From the NCBI RefSeq assembly GCF_011398355.1, contig NZ_AP021889.1, positions 1,302,001 to 1,366,000 of the forward strand: 64,000 nt of DNA, given 5' to 3'. Of the stretch, positions 35,378 to 45,682 are shown piece after piece; within the stretch, counting starts at the first letter, position 1, and each line of letters starts with the position of its first letter. Source of the stretch: Thiosulfatimonas sediminis. Lineage in GTDB: Bacteria; Pseudomonadota; Gammaproteobacteria; Thiomicrospirales; Thiomicrospiraceae. The position numbers and the translations under genes were made by a program. Below the pieces are notes generated by a model. The model searched no databases. It had not been told where the DNA came from and was given only the letters and a program-made list of their open reading frames with translations.

Positions 35378-35911
35378 TTAATCGTCTTGTCTGTCTTCTT
35401 GATAGTGTTTAACCCATTCTGGGTCGAAACTGAGTTGCTCTAACTCTAATCCTAAATGTGTCATTTTTTGTTCTAGTTGACGTTTTTCCACTTCCATATC
35501 CAATAAAGCACTGCTGTTTTGTTCAAACTGATGCATTTGGGTTAAGCCAAGATGATAAAAACGCAAAATTTTCATCGCTTGTGGATCGTCTTTTTGCACC
35601 GCTTCTTGAATGTGACGCAGACGGTTGGTGACGTGCATCAGATTGCGTTTTAGGCGAAAACCGTACATCGCCTCGGCCATAATCGGCTTGTCGGCCATGA
35701 ATTTTTTAACGATAACAGCGGTGATCAACAAGCCGACGAAAGCGCCGAGAAAATTCAGCACCAACTTATTGCTGTTGTATTCGCTTAGATAATGCACGCT
35801 CAGACTGGCAAATAGAAAGCCGATGACAATAAAAATCGCCAGCATGACTAAGGTCGCATTACGTGATTTACGGCGATAAATTATGGCGTCAATGGGTTCG
35901 ATGGTAAACAT
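35378..35911 (-). CDS. DUF3087-like membrane protein
   Basis: The 177-residue protein begins FTIEPIDAIIYRRKSRNAT and has two membrane helices (about 21-42 and 52-70). A conserved-looking stretch MADKPIMAEAMYGFRLKRNL follows, then a long helical cytoplasmic tail (about 85-165). This matches my memory of DUF3087 proteins. No catalytic motif is seen and the function is unknown. It has its own GGGAG ribosome site and shares a terminator with the porin gene. Confidence 0.75.
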   Translation of the reverse strand: MFTIEPIDAIIYRRKSRNATLVMLAIFIVIGFLFASLSVHYLSEYNSNKLVLNFLGAFVGLLITAVIVKKFMADKPIMAEAMYGFRLKRNLMHVTNRLRHIQEAVQKDDPQAMKILRFYHLGLTQMHQFEQNSSALLDMEVEKRQLEQKMTHLGLELEQLSFDPEWVKHYQEDRQDD

Positions 35912-36027
35912 AATAACTCCCGATTATTGATAAGAATAACCGGGGTATTGTAGTTTGTTTGACGGGATTTTAAAGCCTACTCGGTGACAATAGCCGCACA
36001 GCGACCCTTGTTATGCTTGGGGCTTGT

Positions 36028-36855
36028 TTACGGCAGGATTTTTCCGGTGGTATCAATGTCGTGGTAACGTTTACACGCATCCAGCATATATTGGCTACAG
36101 GCAATGCTGTAAAGTTTTTTTGCTTCGATTAAATCTTGTTTAATCACTGTTTTATAGCCGGTTGCGTACATGTTGCCTAGCGCAAAACTGCCTTGTGGCG
36201 ATTTTTGAATCGCAGAGGCTTTGAGTAGGTCGATGGCCTGAATTTCAGGTTTATTGATTTTGCCTTCTAAAATCCATTTGGACATAATCACTTTGGCTTG
36301 TGCATTGTCTTTGGCCACGGCTTTTTCTAGCCAGTTTTGCGCCTGTTTAAAATCCGCCTTCACTTGCGGCGCACCGCTTTGATAAATCATCGCTAGGCGC
36401 GTCATTGCTAAAGGTTCGCCGCGTTGTGCGGCTTTTTCAAACCAAAAGACGGCATTTTTAACATTTTGTTGCACGCCAACACCATCGGAATACATCACGC
36501 CGGTGTTATAAAGCGCCAAAGAGTAGACTGGGTCTTGTAAGTTTTCGTTGAGCACTTGGCGCGACAGTTCGCGGTGCCAGAAAAAGGACTGCTCGTAATC
36601 GACCATATTGGAATTAACCGCATCGCCATAGACGCGCGCTAACTGATAACGCGCTTGCGGATTACCCTGAATGGCGGCTTTACAGACCTCCAAGGCTTCG
36701 CCTTGAAACGTTTGTAAACAGGCGTTTTGGTTAAAGGCATAAGCGTTACTGCCTGCAAAAGTGATACAAGCCGCCAAAACGCTCTGTGTAAGACGTTGCG
36801 CACGCTTGTGCGGCTGGCGAGACGAGGTGAAGAATACTTGGCTAAGAGAGTTCAT
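36028..36855 (-). CDS. Exported Sel1-repeat protein
   Basis: This 275-residue protein has a long N-region before a signal-like core (about 25-40, cleavage near NAYA-FNQ). It then has several Sel1-like repeats, such as YNTGVMYSDGVGVQQNVKNA and MTRLAMIYQSGAPQVKADF, each with alanine- and glycine-rich turns. Such solenoids mediate protein contacts. Cysteines at about 46, 58 and near the C-terminus (ACSQYMLDACKRYHD) may form disulfides in the periplasm. The partner is unknown. Confidence 0.8.
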   Translation of the reverse strand: MNSLSQVFFTSSRQPHKRAQRLTQSVLAACITFAGSNAYAFNQNACLQTFQGEALEVCKAAIQGNPQARYQLARVYGDAVNSNMVDYEQSFFWHRELSRQVLNENLQDPVYSLALYNTGVMYSDGVGVQQNVKNAVFWFEKAAQRGEPLAMTRLAMIYQSGAPQVKADFKQAQNWLEKAVAKDNAQAKVIMSKWILEGKINKPEIQAIDLLKASAIQKSPQGSFALGNMYATGYKTVIKQDLIEAKKLYSIACSQYMLDACKRYHDIDTTGKILP

Positions 36856-36936
36856 AGTGTGCTTTCTGTTCTTTGAATTGTTTTCTATTTTATTGATTTA
36901 TAAAGGGAATTTTTTCACCTACTAAGCGAAGGCGTA

Positions 36937-37036
36937 GTGTCAATTCCCTTTGTTTTCAGCAAGGGGCTGCATAACGTTTTTACTCGTGGGTCAACTATAG
37001 CGGATGCCATCAATCGGTACAATATCGGATTCTACG
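36937..37036. repeat. Degenerate copy of the dispersed inverted-repeat family
   Basis: The left arm GTGTCAATTCCCTTTGTTTT followed by CAGCAAGGGGCTG aligns with the copy at 60899-61079. The right arm TCAATCGGTACAATATCGGA resembles the right arm of the copy at 9793-9903. The two arms are about 100 bp apart. The match is weaker than in other copies. Confidence 0.4.
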
Positions 37037-37096
37037 TACTCCATGCAGAAGCGGGTCATAAACTCAGTTTTTATAAAGTTTAATCGTGTTTGTCTC

Positions 37097-37125
37097 TTTT
37101 CATTCGTGAGCTTAGTCGCTATACT
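37097..37125 (+). promoter_or_regulatory. Putative promoter of the thiamin operon
   Basis: TTTTCA and TATACT are separated by 17 bases, just upstream of the TPP riboswitch. The expected transcript would start near 37132, right at the aptamer. This is assigned by eye. Confidence 0.45.
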
Positions 37126-37136
37126 TCGTGAAAATT

Positions 37137-37225
37137 TTGTCGGAGTGCCTTTAGACATAGGCTGAGATCGCGCAAGCGGGATCCGTTGAACCTGATCTGG
37201 TTAGGACCAGCGAAGGGAACAAGTG
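37137..37225 (+). ncRNA. TPP riboswitch (THI element)
   Basis: The aptamer core is unmistakable: GGAGTGCC, then GGCTGAGA, then a variable hairpin (TCGCGCAAGCGGGA), then CCGTTGAACCTGATCTGG and GGACCAGCGAAGGGAA. It binds thiamin pyrophosphate and lowers expression of the thiC-led operon. A hairpin (ATGGC/GCCAT, 37227-37242) lies directly after it, and the thiC start is a further ~120 bases away. There is no clear U-tract terminator, so control at translation or through Rho is more likely. Confidence 0.95.
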
Positions 37226-37349
37226 TATGGCACTTTCGCCATGCAACACAAAACGAACAAGCCTGACGAATAAATCTTGGCTGAGTTTAGTTTTCAACAA
37301 TTTATCTCAAACTGTCTACTGAGCTTCTTCGCCTTTTTCGTTAATGTAA

Positions 37350-39311
<1,962 letters not shown>

Positions 39312-39314
39312 TTT

Positions 39315-40418
39315 ATGGCGGAGGCTTTGCCACGAATTGCGATTGTTGGTGCCGGTCTGCTTGGGCGTTTGCTTGCCTTTCAATTGCGCGCCGATGCCCA
39401 AATCACGCTGTTTGACCAAGATTCTGGCGCTGCAGAACAGAGTGCGGCTTATTTAGCCGCGGCGATGTTAGCGCCTTTGGCGGAATCGGCGGAGAGCAGT
39501 CACGGCATTATGGCGCTGGGTGAGGAATCGCTTAAGCTCTGGCCAAAGATTTTGCAGCAGTTACACGAACCGGTGTTTTTCCAGCAACAAGGCTCGCTCT
39601 TAGTGGCTTTTGAGCAGGACCGCGCTTGTCTGACCCAGCTGCAACGCAATCTAAAAGGCGATAACTACCAACGTGTCGATAAAGCCCAGATACACGCTTT
39701 GGAGCCGGAGATTAATTCGCGTTTTCAACAAGGCCTGTTCTTGCCGGATGAAGGGCAGTTAGACAATCGAGAATTATTGCGCGTATTAGCGACAAGTTTA
39801 CGCAAATACGCCAGTATTGATTGGCATTGTCACGCTAAGGCAGAGATTCAAGCTCAGCGCTTAGTGGTCAATGGCAAAGTGCTGCAGGGATTTGATTGGA
39901 TTGTTGATTGTCGTGGTCTGGGCGCTAAAGCTCAGCAAAGCGATTTACGCGGCGTGCGCGGCGAAGTTCTGCGGTTATATGCACCCCAAGTGACTTTGCA
40001 GCGACCGCTACGCTTAATGCATCCGCGTTATCCTTTGTATATCGCTCCCAAAGCGAATCATCATTTTGTGGTCGGTGCGACACAACTGGAGAGCGAAGAT
40101 GCACGACAGCCGACAGTACGTTCCACTTTAGAGCTGTTGTCGGCTTGTTTTTCGGTGCATAGCGGTTTTGCCGAAGCGGAAATTCAATACAACCAATCCG
40201 GTTTGCGTCCGGCCTATGTGGATAATGAGCCACAAATGCGTGTTAGCGGAAAGGTAATCAGTCTTAACGGCCTTTATCGTCACGGCTATTTACTCTCGCC
40301 GGTGATGGTTGATTTGTGCCGTAATTATTTACTGGGTAATCGTCTTAATCCGTTGTATCTGCAGCAGATTCCGACGATTCTGCAAGAGTCAGCGCCAGAA
40401 ATTTTGGAGTTTGCATGA
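39315..40418 (+). CDS. thiO: Glycine oxidase ThiO
   Basis: The 367-residue FAD-dependent oxidase starts with a dinucleotide-binding loop IAIVGAGLLGRLLAFQL (about 8-24). It has the family block AAMLAPLAESAES and ends with a conserved GLRPAYVDNEPQMR and GLYRHGYLLSP. It supplies dehydroglycine for the thiazole ring of thiamin. It starts 3 bases after thiC and its stop overlaps the thiS start (ATGA), so translation is coupled. Confidence 0.92.
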   Translation: MAEALPRIAIVGAGLLGRLLAFQLRADAQITLFDQDSGAAEQSAAYLAAAMLAPLAESAESSHGIMALGEESLKLWPKILQQLHEPVFFQQQGSLLVAFEQDRACLTQLQRNLKGDNYQRVDKAQIHALEPEINSRFQQGLFLPDEGQLDNRELLRVLATSLRKYASIDWHCHAKAEIQAQRLVVNGKVLQGFDWIVDCRGLGAKAQQSDLRGVRGEVLRLYAPQVTLQRPLRLMHPRYPLYIAPKANHHFVVGATQLESEDARQPTVRSTLELLSACFSVHSGFAEAEIQYNQSGLRPAYVDNEPQMRVSGKVISLNGLYRHGYLLSPVMVDLCRNYLLGNRLNPLYLQQIPTILQESAPEILEFA

Positions 40419-40621
40419 AGATTATTCTGAACGGTGAAGCTCGGCAACTTAGTGAACCTTGTTCGTTAGAAATGGCGTTGCAAAGCTGTGCGCCTAATGT
40501 GCGTAATGTGCCTTTTGTGGTGATGCTTAATAAAGAGTTTATTCCGCGTTCGCAATATGCCAATTCTGAATTAAAAGAGGGCGATGAACTGGAAATCATC
40601 GGAGCAATTCAAGGCGGTTAA
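40415..40621 (+). CDS. thiS: Sulfur carrier protein ThiS
   Basis: This 68-residue ubiquitin-like carrier begins MKIILNGEARQL and ends in the required GG (IIGAIQGG). Its C-terminus is adenylated and converted to a thiocarboxylate that donates sulfur for the thiazole. The start overlaps the thiO stop by 4 bases. The adenylating enzyme (ThiF or MoeB) is not in the window. Confidence 0.95.
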   Translation: MKIILNGEARQLSEPCSLEMALQSCAPNVRNVPFVVMLNKEFIPRSQYANSELKEGDELEIIGAIQGG

Positions 40622-40642
40622 AGCGCTTTTATAGGAAAGGCT

Positions 40643-41431
40643 ATGTTAGATATTTATGGTACTCAGTTGCCAAGTCGGATGTTAATTGGCAGTGCGCTTT
40701 ACCCATCGCCACACGTTATGCAAGAAAGTATTCGTTTAAGTGGCGCTCAAGTGGTGACTCTGTCCTTAAGTCGGCAAAACCCGCAAGCGTTAGGCGGTTC
40801 TGGCGGTGAAAATTTCTGGAATATCATTCAATCTTTGGGGTTACATTTATTGCCGAATACCGCGGGTTGTCATTCTGTTAAAGAAGCGGTGACTATGGCG
40901 CAGATGAGTCGCGAACTCTTCCAAACTGACTGGATTAAATTGGAGCTGGTCGGCGACGATTTTAACCTGCAACCCGATCCAATTGATTTGGTGAAAGCCA
41001 CGGAAATTCTGCTCAACGACGGCTTTAAAGTGCTGCCGTATTGCACTGACGATTTGGTCATTGCGCGTCACTTGGTCGAGCTGGGTTGTAAGGTGATTAT
41101 GCCGTGGGGGTCGCCGATTGGCACCGGCAAAGGCATCTTAAACCCCTATGCCATTCAAGCGATTCGTGACCGTTTTCCGGACATAACCATGATTATCGAC
41201 TCCGGTATCGGCAAACCATCACACGCTATGCAAGCGATGGAAATGGGCATTGACGGCATACTCTTAAACACCGCCGTCGCCCATGCACAAAATCCGCAGT
41301 TAATGGCGCAAGCTTTCAAAGGTGCAATCGAAGCAGGCCGCCTTGGTTACGAAGCCGGAATCATGGCCGAACAGGCCTCGGCACAACCGAGCACGCCAAC
41401 ACTTGATTCACCGTTTTGGCACTCCGCCTAG
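40643..41431 (+). CDS. thiG: Thiazole synthase ThiG
   Basis: The 262-residue barrel enzyme builds the thiazole phosphate from deoxyxylulose phosphate, ThiS thiocarboxylate and dehydroglycine. It shows [18 protein letters not shown], then [18 protein letters not shown] with the Schiff-base lysine, then [20 protein letters not shown] and [28 protein letters not shown] lies before the ATG. It ends the operon, followed by a strong terminator. ThiE and ThiD must be encoded elsewhere. Confidence 0.96.
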   Translation: MLDIYGTQLPSRMLIGSALYPSPHVMQESIRLSGAQVVTLSLSRQNPQALGGSGGENFWNIIQSLGLHLLPNTAGCHSVKEAVTMAQMSRELFQTDWIKLELVGDDFNLQPDPIDLVKATEILLNDGFKVLPYCTDDLVIARHLVELGCKVIMPWGSPIGTGKGILNPYAIQAIRDRFPDITMIIDSGIGKPSHAMQAMEMGIDGILLNTAVAHAQNPQLMAQAFKGAIEAGRLGYEAGIMAEQASAQPSTPTLDSPFWHSA

Positions 41432-41456
41432 CGTCTCAAGTTTTATTGAGAGAAAT

Positions 41457-41494
41457 TAAAAGCCACTTATCTTTTTTGATAAGTGGCTTTTTTG
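41457..41494 (+). terminator. Rho-independent terminator of the thiamin operon
   Basis: AAAAGCCACTTATC pairs with GATAAGTGGCTTTT around a T-rich loop and runs into a T tract. A smaller hairpin (TCTCAA/TTGAGA, 41433-41452) lies between it and the thiG stop. Confidence 0.92.
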
Positions 41495-41537
41495 CTTTTA
41501 TATAAGAAAAAATAGGTATGATAGTCGAAAAGTTGAC

Positions 41538-41739
41538 GAGACATAGAACAGGTTCAAACGGCTTCACGCACAAAGAGTTTAAATGACCAAGGCGATTGTT
41601 TGCGCGCATATCTAGATTTGACAAAGCAAGAAAAACAGCGCAGTTAATTTTTCAAAGTTGGTATGAGATGGATTTGCAAGCCTAGAAATCGCACTCTGCA
41701 AGACCGTGCCGAAGTCAATATGGATTTACTCGGTGTCTC
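41538..41739 (-). repeat. Full-length copy of the dispersed inverted-repeat family
   Basis: The 202-bp element runs from GAGACATAGAAC to a right end whose reverse is GAGACACCGAGTAAATCC. Interior blocks align in order with the copy at 52647-52877: AAGGCGATTGTTTGC, AAGCAAGAAAAACAGCGC, ATGGATTTGCAAGC, CCTAGAAATCGC and TGCAAGACC. It sits between the thiamin operon terminator and the response-regulator gene and holds no credible gene. Confidence 0.65.
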
Positions 41740-41888
41740 ACCCGTGTTCAGTTATAAAAATTATAAGTAAAAAATATCAATAGAAGACACTGCTGTTCGA
41801 CTTGTGAATAAGCTAAAGTATGAATTGTTTAGTTTTTTATGTACTCGAAGAGTAAAACAGTTTGAGTGGCGAATAGGAGCCGTTTAAT
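41740..41888. other. AT-rich leader of the signalling cluster
   Basis: Between the repeat element and the response-regulator gene is an AT-rich stretch with ATTATAAGTAAAAAATATC. It probably contains the promoter, but no pair of consensus boxes is convincing. AGGAG at 41875-41879 is the ribosome site. Confidence 0.4.
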
Positions 41889-42521
41889 TTGAAAAATAAA
41901 AAAACCATATTAGTCATTGATGATGATGAAGTCATGTTAGAAGTGCTTAAGTCAAAGCTAGAAGATGATTTTGACGTCATACTCTCTTTATCTGCTGAGA
42001 GTGCGCTTGAAGTTCTTGAAAACACTGTCCCAGATATGATTGTTTTGGATATTTCAATGCCGGAAATGGACGGTTTTACGCTCTGTAGAATTTTAAAACA
42101 TAATCCAGAACTGTCTCATATTCCAGTGATGTTTATGACAGCTTCTGAAGAAGCTTATTCAATGATTAGAGCTTTTCAGGTCGGCGGTGTCGACTTTATG
42201 GTAAAGCCTGTGAATCCAGTTGAACTAGAAGTACGAATCACTTTGCATATAGCCCATGCTGAAGAAAAAGTTGCACTTATTGAACAGAATATAGAGCAAA
42301 GAGAAGAGATTGAATTTTTGTATAAAGAGCTCAGCAAGAATGACAAACTTATGCGTGACACGAGCAAAGGGCAAAATCAATCATTTGTTGACAAAGCCAA
42401 CTTCCAACAAAGAATGAATGAAACGACGGAAAAAAATCAACAAGCTTTAATGAAGTTGAATGACCTTATTCGAAAACAGGAAGCGTTAATTGAAGCAACG
42501 AAAAAAACGATGAGAATGTAG
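41889..42521 (+). CDS. Response regulator with receiver domain and coiled-coil tail
   Basis: This 210-residue protein has a receiver domain at residues 5-120: IDDDE acid pocket, phosphorylated Asp54 in MIVLDISMPEMDG, the Thr in MFMTAS, and Lys in FMVKPVNP. The rest (about 125-205) is a charged helix, likely a coiled coil, with no DNA-binding or enzyme domain. It probably acts by protein contact. It starts with TTG, supported by AGGAG 9 bases upstream. The CheB-CheR fusion follows 270 bases on. Confidence 0.85.
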   Translation: MKNKKTILVIDDDEVMLEVLKSKLEDDFDVILSLSAESALEVLENTVPDMIVLDISMPEMDGFTLCRILKHNPELSHIPVMFMTASEEAYSMIRAFQVGGVDFMVKPVNPVELEVRITLHIAHAEEKVALIEQNIEQREEIEFLYKELSKNDKLMRDTSKGQNQSFVDKANFQQRMNETTEKNQQALMKLNDLIRKQEALIEATKKTMRM

Positions 42522-42791
42522 AGGCTAGCTAAAATGATTACTTCTGCATCGTGTGATTTTGCATGCTTAAGCTCACACCTAACGCAGTGTTTTTATGTCT
42601 TGATTTGACAATTTTTGCGTTAATAATCAACGGACTCGGGGAAGCGCTGAGAAAAATCAATCTGATTTAATTATAGATTTCTTAGCTACCTTTTTACTGA
42701 GAGGCTTATACCAAATACTGGCTTATTAAGTTTCTCATACGATAATATGTTTGTTTGGAAACAAAAACATGAAAAATAAAGGGTTGAATTG

Positions 42792-45680
42792 ATGAGTAAC
42801 AACAATTCTTTTTGGGTTGTATTGGGGGCTTCTGCTGGCGGGTTAGAGGCCTTGACTGAATTTTTACATTCATTTAAAAAGGTTTCTGACTCCTACTTTT
42901 TTATTGCTCAGCATTTAGATCCAAAGCACCCAACGATTCTTAAAGATTTGTTGAGTCGTACGACAGATATGACAGTTGAACTCTTGGATGAAGACATTAC
43001 TCCACAGAAAGGGATAATTTATATTATTGCCCCCGGTCATAATGCGGTCTTTAAGAAAGATAAAGTTGTACTGTCACCAGCCGCGGCCGTAGGCCCGAAA
43101 CCCTCGATTGATTATTTTTTACAATCTTTAGCAAGCGAAATTGGTGAAAAAGCGATTGTTGTTATTCTGTCAGGAACTGGCTCAGATGGAGCGCAGGGTG
43201 CTTTAGCTGTTAAAGCCGGCAACGGAACCGTTTTTGCTCAGGATCCAAAGACAGCAAGATACCGTGGGATGCCTGAAGCGACGATTGAAATCGGAGCCGC
43301 TGATTTGGTGCTAGCGCCAGCAGATATTGCTCTGAAAGTAAATGAATTCATTGCAACAAATGAATTAACGCCGATGGAAGACGTCTTGCCAAAACCTTCA
43401 ACGCATCTTGAAAGAATTTTTAAATGCATCTTTGATAAAACGGGCTTAGATTTTAGCGGTTATAAGCACAAGACAATAAACCGTCGTATTGCTCGTAGAA
43501 TGGCCTTTCATCGTCTCAATGGCATTGAAGACTATACGAACTTTTTAAATAAAGATGCGACTGAAGCGGAATCATTGGCCAAAGATTTTCTTATTTCAGT
43601 GACAGAGTTTTTCCGTGACCCCAAAGCATTTTCTGATTTGAAAATCATTCTGGAAGAAATTGTTGATCGTACTGAGGTGAATAATCCAATTCGTATTTGG
43701 GTTCCGGCGTGCGCTAACGGTGAAGAAGCTTATTCTATCGCCATCATTTTGCACGAATTAATGTTGCACAAACAGCTGTCGATTCCGTTCCAGATATTTG
43801 CTTCGGATATTGATGATTTCGCTTTAAATCAAGCCCGAAAAGGTTTTTATGCCGCTGCGCAAGTCGAAGGCATGGAGCCTCGAATTTTGGAGACTTTTTT
43901 CCATAAAAAAGAAGATCGATATCAGATTAGTAAAGTCATACGAGACAAAGTCGTTTTTGCTAAACAAAACGTTATCATGGACCCGCCATTTTCAAAAATG
44001 GATCTGATCAGTTGTCGAAATCTTTTAATTTATTTTTCAAATGAATTGCAGAAAATCGTATTGCAAACTTTCCATTTTGCACTGAATAAAAAAGGATTTC
44101 TATTCTTAGGGAAGTCTGAATCTGCCCTTAATAATGCGCCAGATTTGTTTGATGCTTATTTAAAGAAAAGTCAGATTTTTATTCGTAAAAGTTACGGCTT
44201 ATCTCCCACGATAGACAGAATTCAAAGTGCAAACAATTATGCTCGTGCGGTCGTTGAAAAGCCGAATATATCGATTCCAAAAGAGAGACGTTCTATCTCT
44301 GCTCGAATCGATAGAATTTTACTTGACGAAATCGTTCCTGCGATCGCTTTGATCGATAAGGATGGCAATGTATTGCATATTCGTGGTGATATTTACTCTT
44401 ACCTTGAGTTACCTCAAGGCTCTTTAGACGTAAACATTATGAATTTGGCAAAAGGGGATATCAAAATGGATATCCGTTCTCTTTTCTCAAAAGCAAAATT
44501 ACAGGGTCACGCGACATCGCAGTCACTTTTTTATTCTGGCAAAGATCGAGAACTGTTATTTATCAACATTAAGCGAGTGGAGTTAAACGAGCAAGGCAGT
44601 TTTGGCTATTTAGTTTCGTTTTTACCTACCTTGGTTGATGATAACTTTTTCGTTAATCCTTCTGAACTGGATCCGCAACGCCAAGAGGCGCAAAAGCACC
44701 TAGAAAACGAAATTCAAATCTTTAAAGAGCGCCTTCAAACCACCGTTGAAGAACTTGAGACGATTAATGAAGAAATTCAGTCCACGAACGAAGAACTTCA
44801 ATCTTCTAATGAAGAATTACAGTCCACTAATGAAGAATTGCAGACATCTAATGAAGAATTGCAGTCAACGAATGAAGAGCTTTCAACCGTTAACCAAGAG
44901 TTGGAAGTTAAAGGGCATGAGCTTGAGCAATTGAATAGCGATTTGCAAAATATGCTGGAAAACATGAATGAGGTCGTCATTCTGCTTGATTCTCGTTTGA
45001 GGGTGGTTCGTTTTACACAAGAAGCCAAAAAACTATTAGGTTTAGGTGTAAGTGTCATTAATCAGACTGTGACAACAATTGGTTTAGATATCGATTTACC
45101 TAATCTGCGAAGTGAGTTAATGCAGGTTTTGGCTCTACAGGAAACCAAGGTCTTGCAGGCGACATTTAAATCGAAACTATATAAGATTCGTCTCGTGCCT
45201 TATCAAGCGGAAACAAAAAGTATTTCAGGCGTCATTATGTTCCTGGAAAACCCATATAACTTTAGTGAATTACACAAAGAGCCTCTTTACCTTAAATCAT
45301 TTGAAATGGTTGGTGATGATCTGGATTACGCGCTGGTCGTATTAGATGATAAAGGCGTCATTATTTATGCAAATACTCGAGCTTTGAATGTGGTTGGCTT
45401 CCATTCCAGTGAACTGATTTATAAAAATATTGACATTTTAATGCCAAAATCTCTTCAAAATTCAGATAAAAATTATTTAGAGGCTTATTTATCAAAAAAT
45501 GAAACGGGGAAAACCAGTGTTTGGAGAGACGTCTCCTTCAAAAAGAAATCTGGTGAGCGAATCTTGCTTAAGTTTAAAACAGAGGCTTTAACTTTTGAGG
45601 ACAAAACACACTATATTGGTAAGATTTTAACGCCAGAAGAGTATTCAAAACGATATTTTCCGGTTTTAACTACGGACTAG
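42792..45680 (+). CDS. CheB-CheR fusion with coiled coil and PAS domains
   Basis: The 962-residue protein joins a CheB-like methylesterase (about 5-190: GASAGGLEAL with the catalytic Ser, AQHLDPKHP, GTGSDGAQG) to a CheR-like methyltransferase (about 205-470: RRIARRMAF, SVTEFFRDP, IWVPACANGEEAYSIA, DLISCRNLLIYF). A long heptad coiled coil follows (about 635-720, repeats of TNEELQS), then two PAS-like regions (about 725-835 and 845-955). Such fusions sense signals and modify receptors or partners. No receiver domain is fused. The stop lies 2 bases before the next start. Confidence 0.92.
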   Translation: MSNNNSFWVVLGASAGGLEALTEFLHSFKKVSDSYFFIAQHLDPKHPTILKDLLSRTTDMTVELLDEDITPQKGIIYIIAPGHNAVFKKDKVVLSPAAAVGPKPSIDYFLQSLASEIGEKAIVVILSGTGSDGAQGALAVKAGNGTVFAQDPKTARYRGMPEATIEIGAADLVLAPADIALKVNEFIATNELTPMEDVLPKPSTHLERIFKCIFDKTGLDFSGYKHKTINRRIARRMAFHRLNGIEDYTNFLNKDATEAESLAKDFLISVTEFFRDPKAFSDLKIILEEIVDRTEVNNPIRIWVPACANGEEAYSIAIILHELMLHKQLSIPFQIFASDIDDFALNQARKGFYAAAQVEGMEPRILETFFHKKEDRYQISKVIRDKVVFAKQNVIMDPPFSKMDLISCRNLLIYFSNELQKIVLQTFHFALNKKGFLFLGKSESALNNAPDLFDAYLKKSQIFIRKSYGLSPTIDRIQSANNYARAVVEKPNISIPKERRSISARIDRILLDEIVPAIALIDKDGNVLHIRGDIYSYLELPQGSLDVNIMNLAKGDIKMDIRSLFSKAKLQGHATSQSLFYSGKDRELLFINIKRVELNEQGSFGYLVSFLPTLVDDNFFVNPSELDPQRQEAQKHLENEIQIFKERLQTTVEELETINEEIQSTNEELQSSNEELQSTNEELQTSNEELQSTNEELSTVNQELEVKGHELEQLNSDLQNMLENMNEVVILLDSRLRVVRFTQEAKKLLGLGVSVINQTVTTIGLDIDLPNLRSELMQVLALQETKVLQATFKSKLYKIRLVPYQAETKSISGVIMFLENPYNFSELHKEPLYLKSFEMVGDDLDYALVVLDDKGVIIYANTRALNVVGFHSSELIYKNIDILMPKSLQNSDKNYLEAYLSKNETGKTSVWRDVSFKKKSGERILLKFKTEALTFEDKTHYIGKILTPEEYSKRYFPVLTTD
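44780..44885 (+). repeat. In-gene 21-bp tandem repeats coding a coiled coil
   Basis: About five 21-bp units of the form (T/A)CNAATGAAGAA(C/T)T(T/G)CA lie within the CheB-CheR gene. Each encodes one heptad, (S/T)(S/T)NEELQ. They encode the rigid stalk between the catalytic and PAS parts and are common in this family. Confidence 0.85.
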
Positions 45681-45682
45681 TT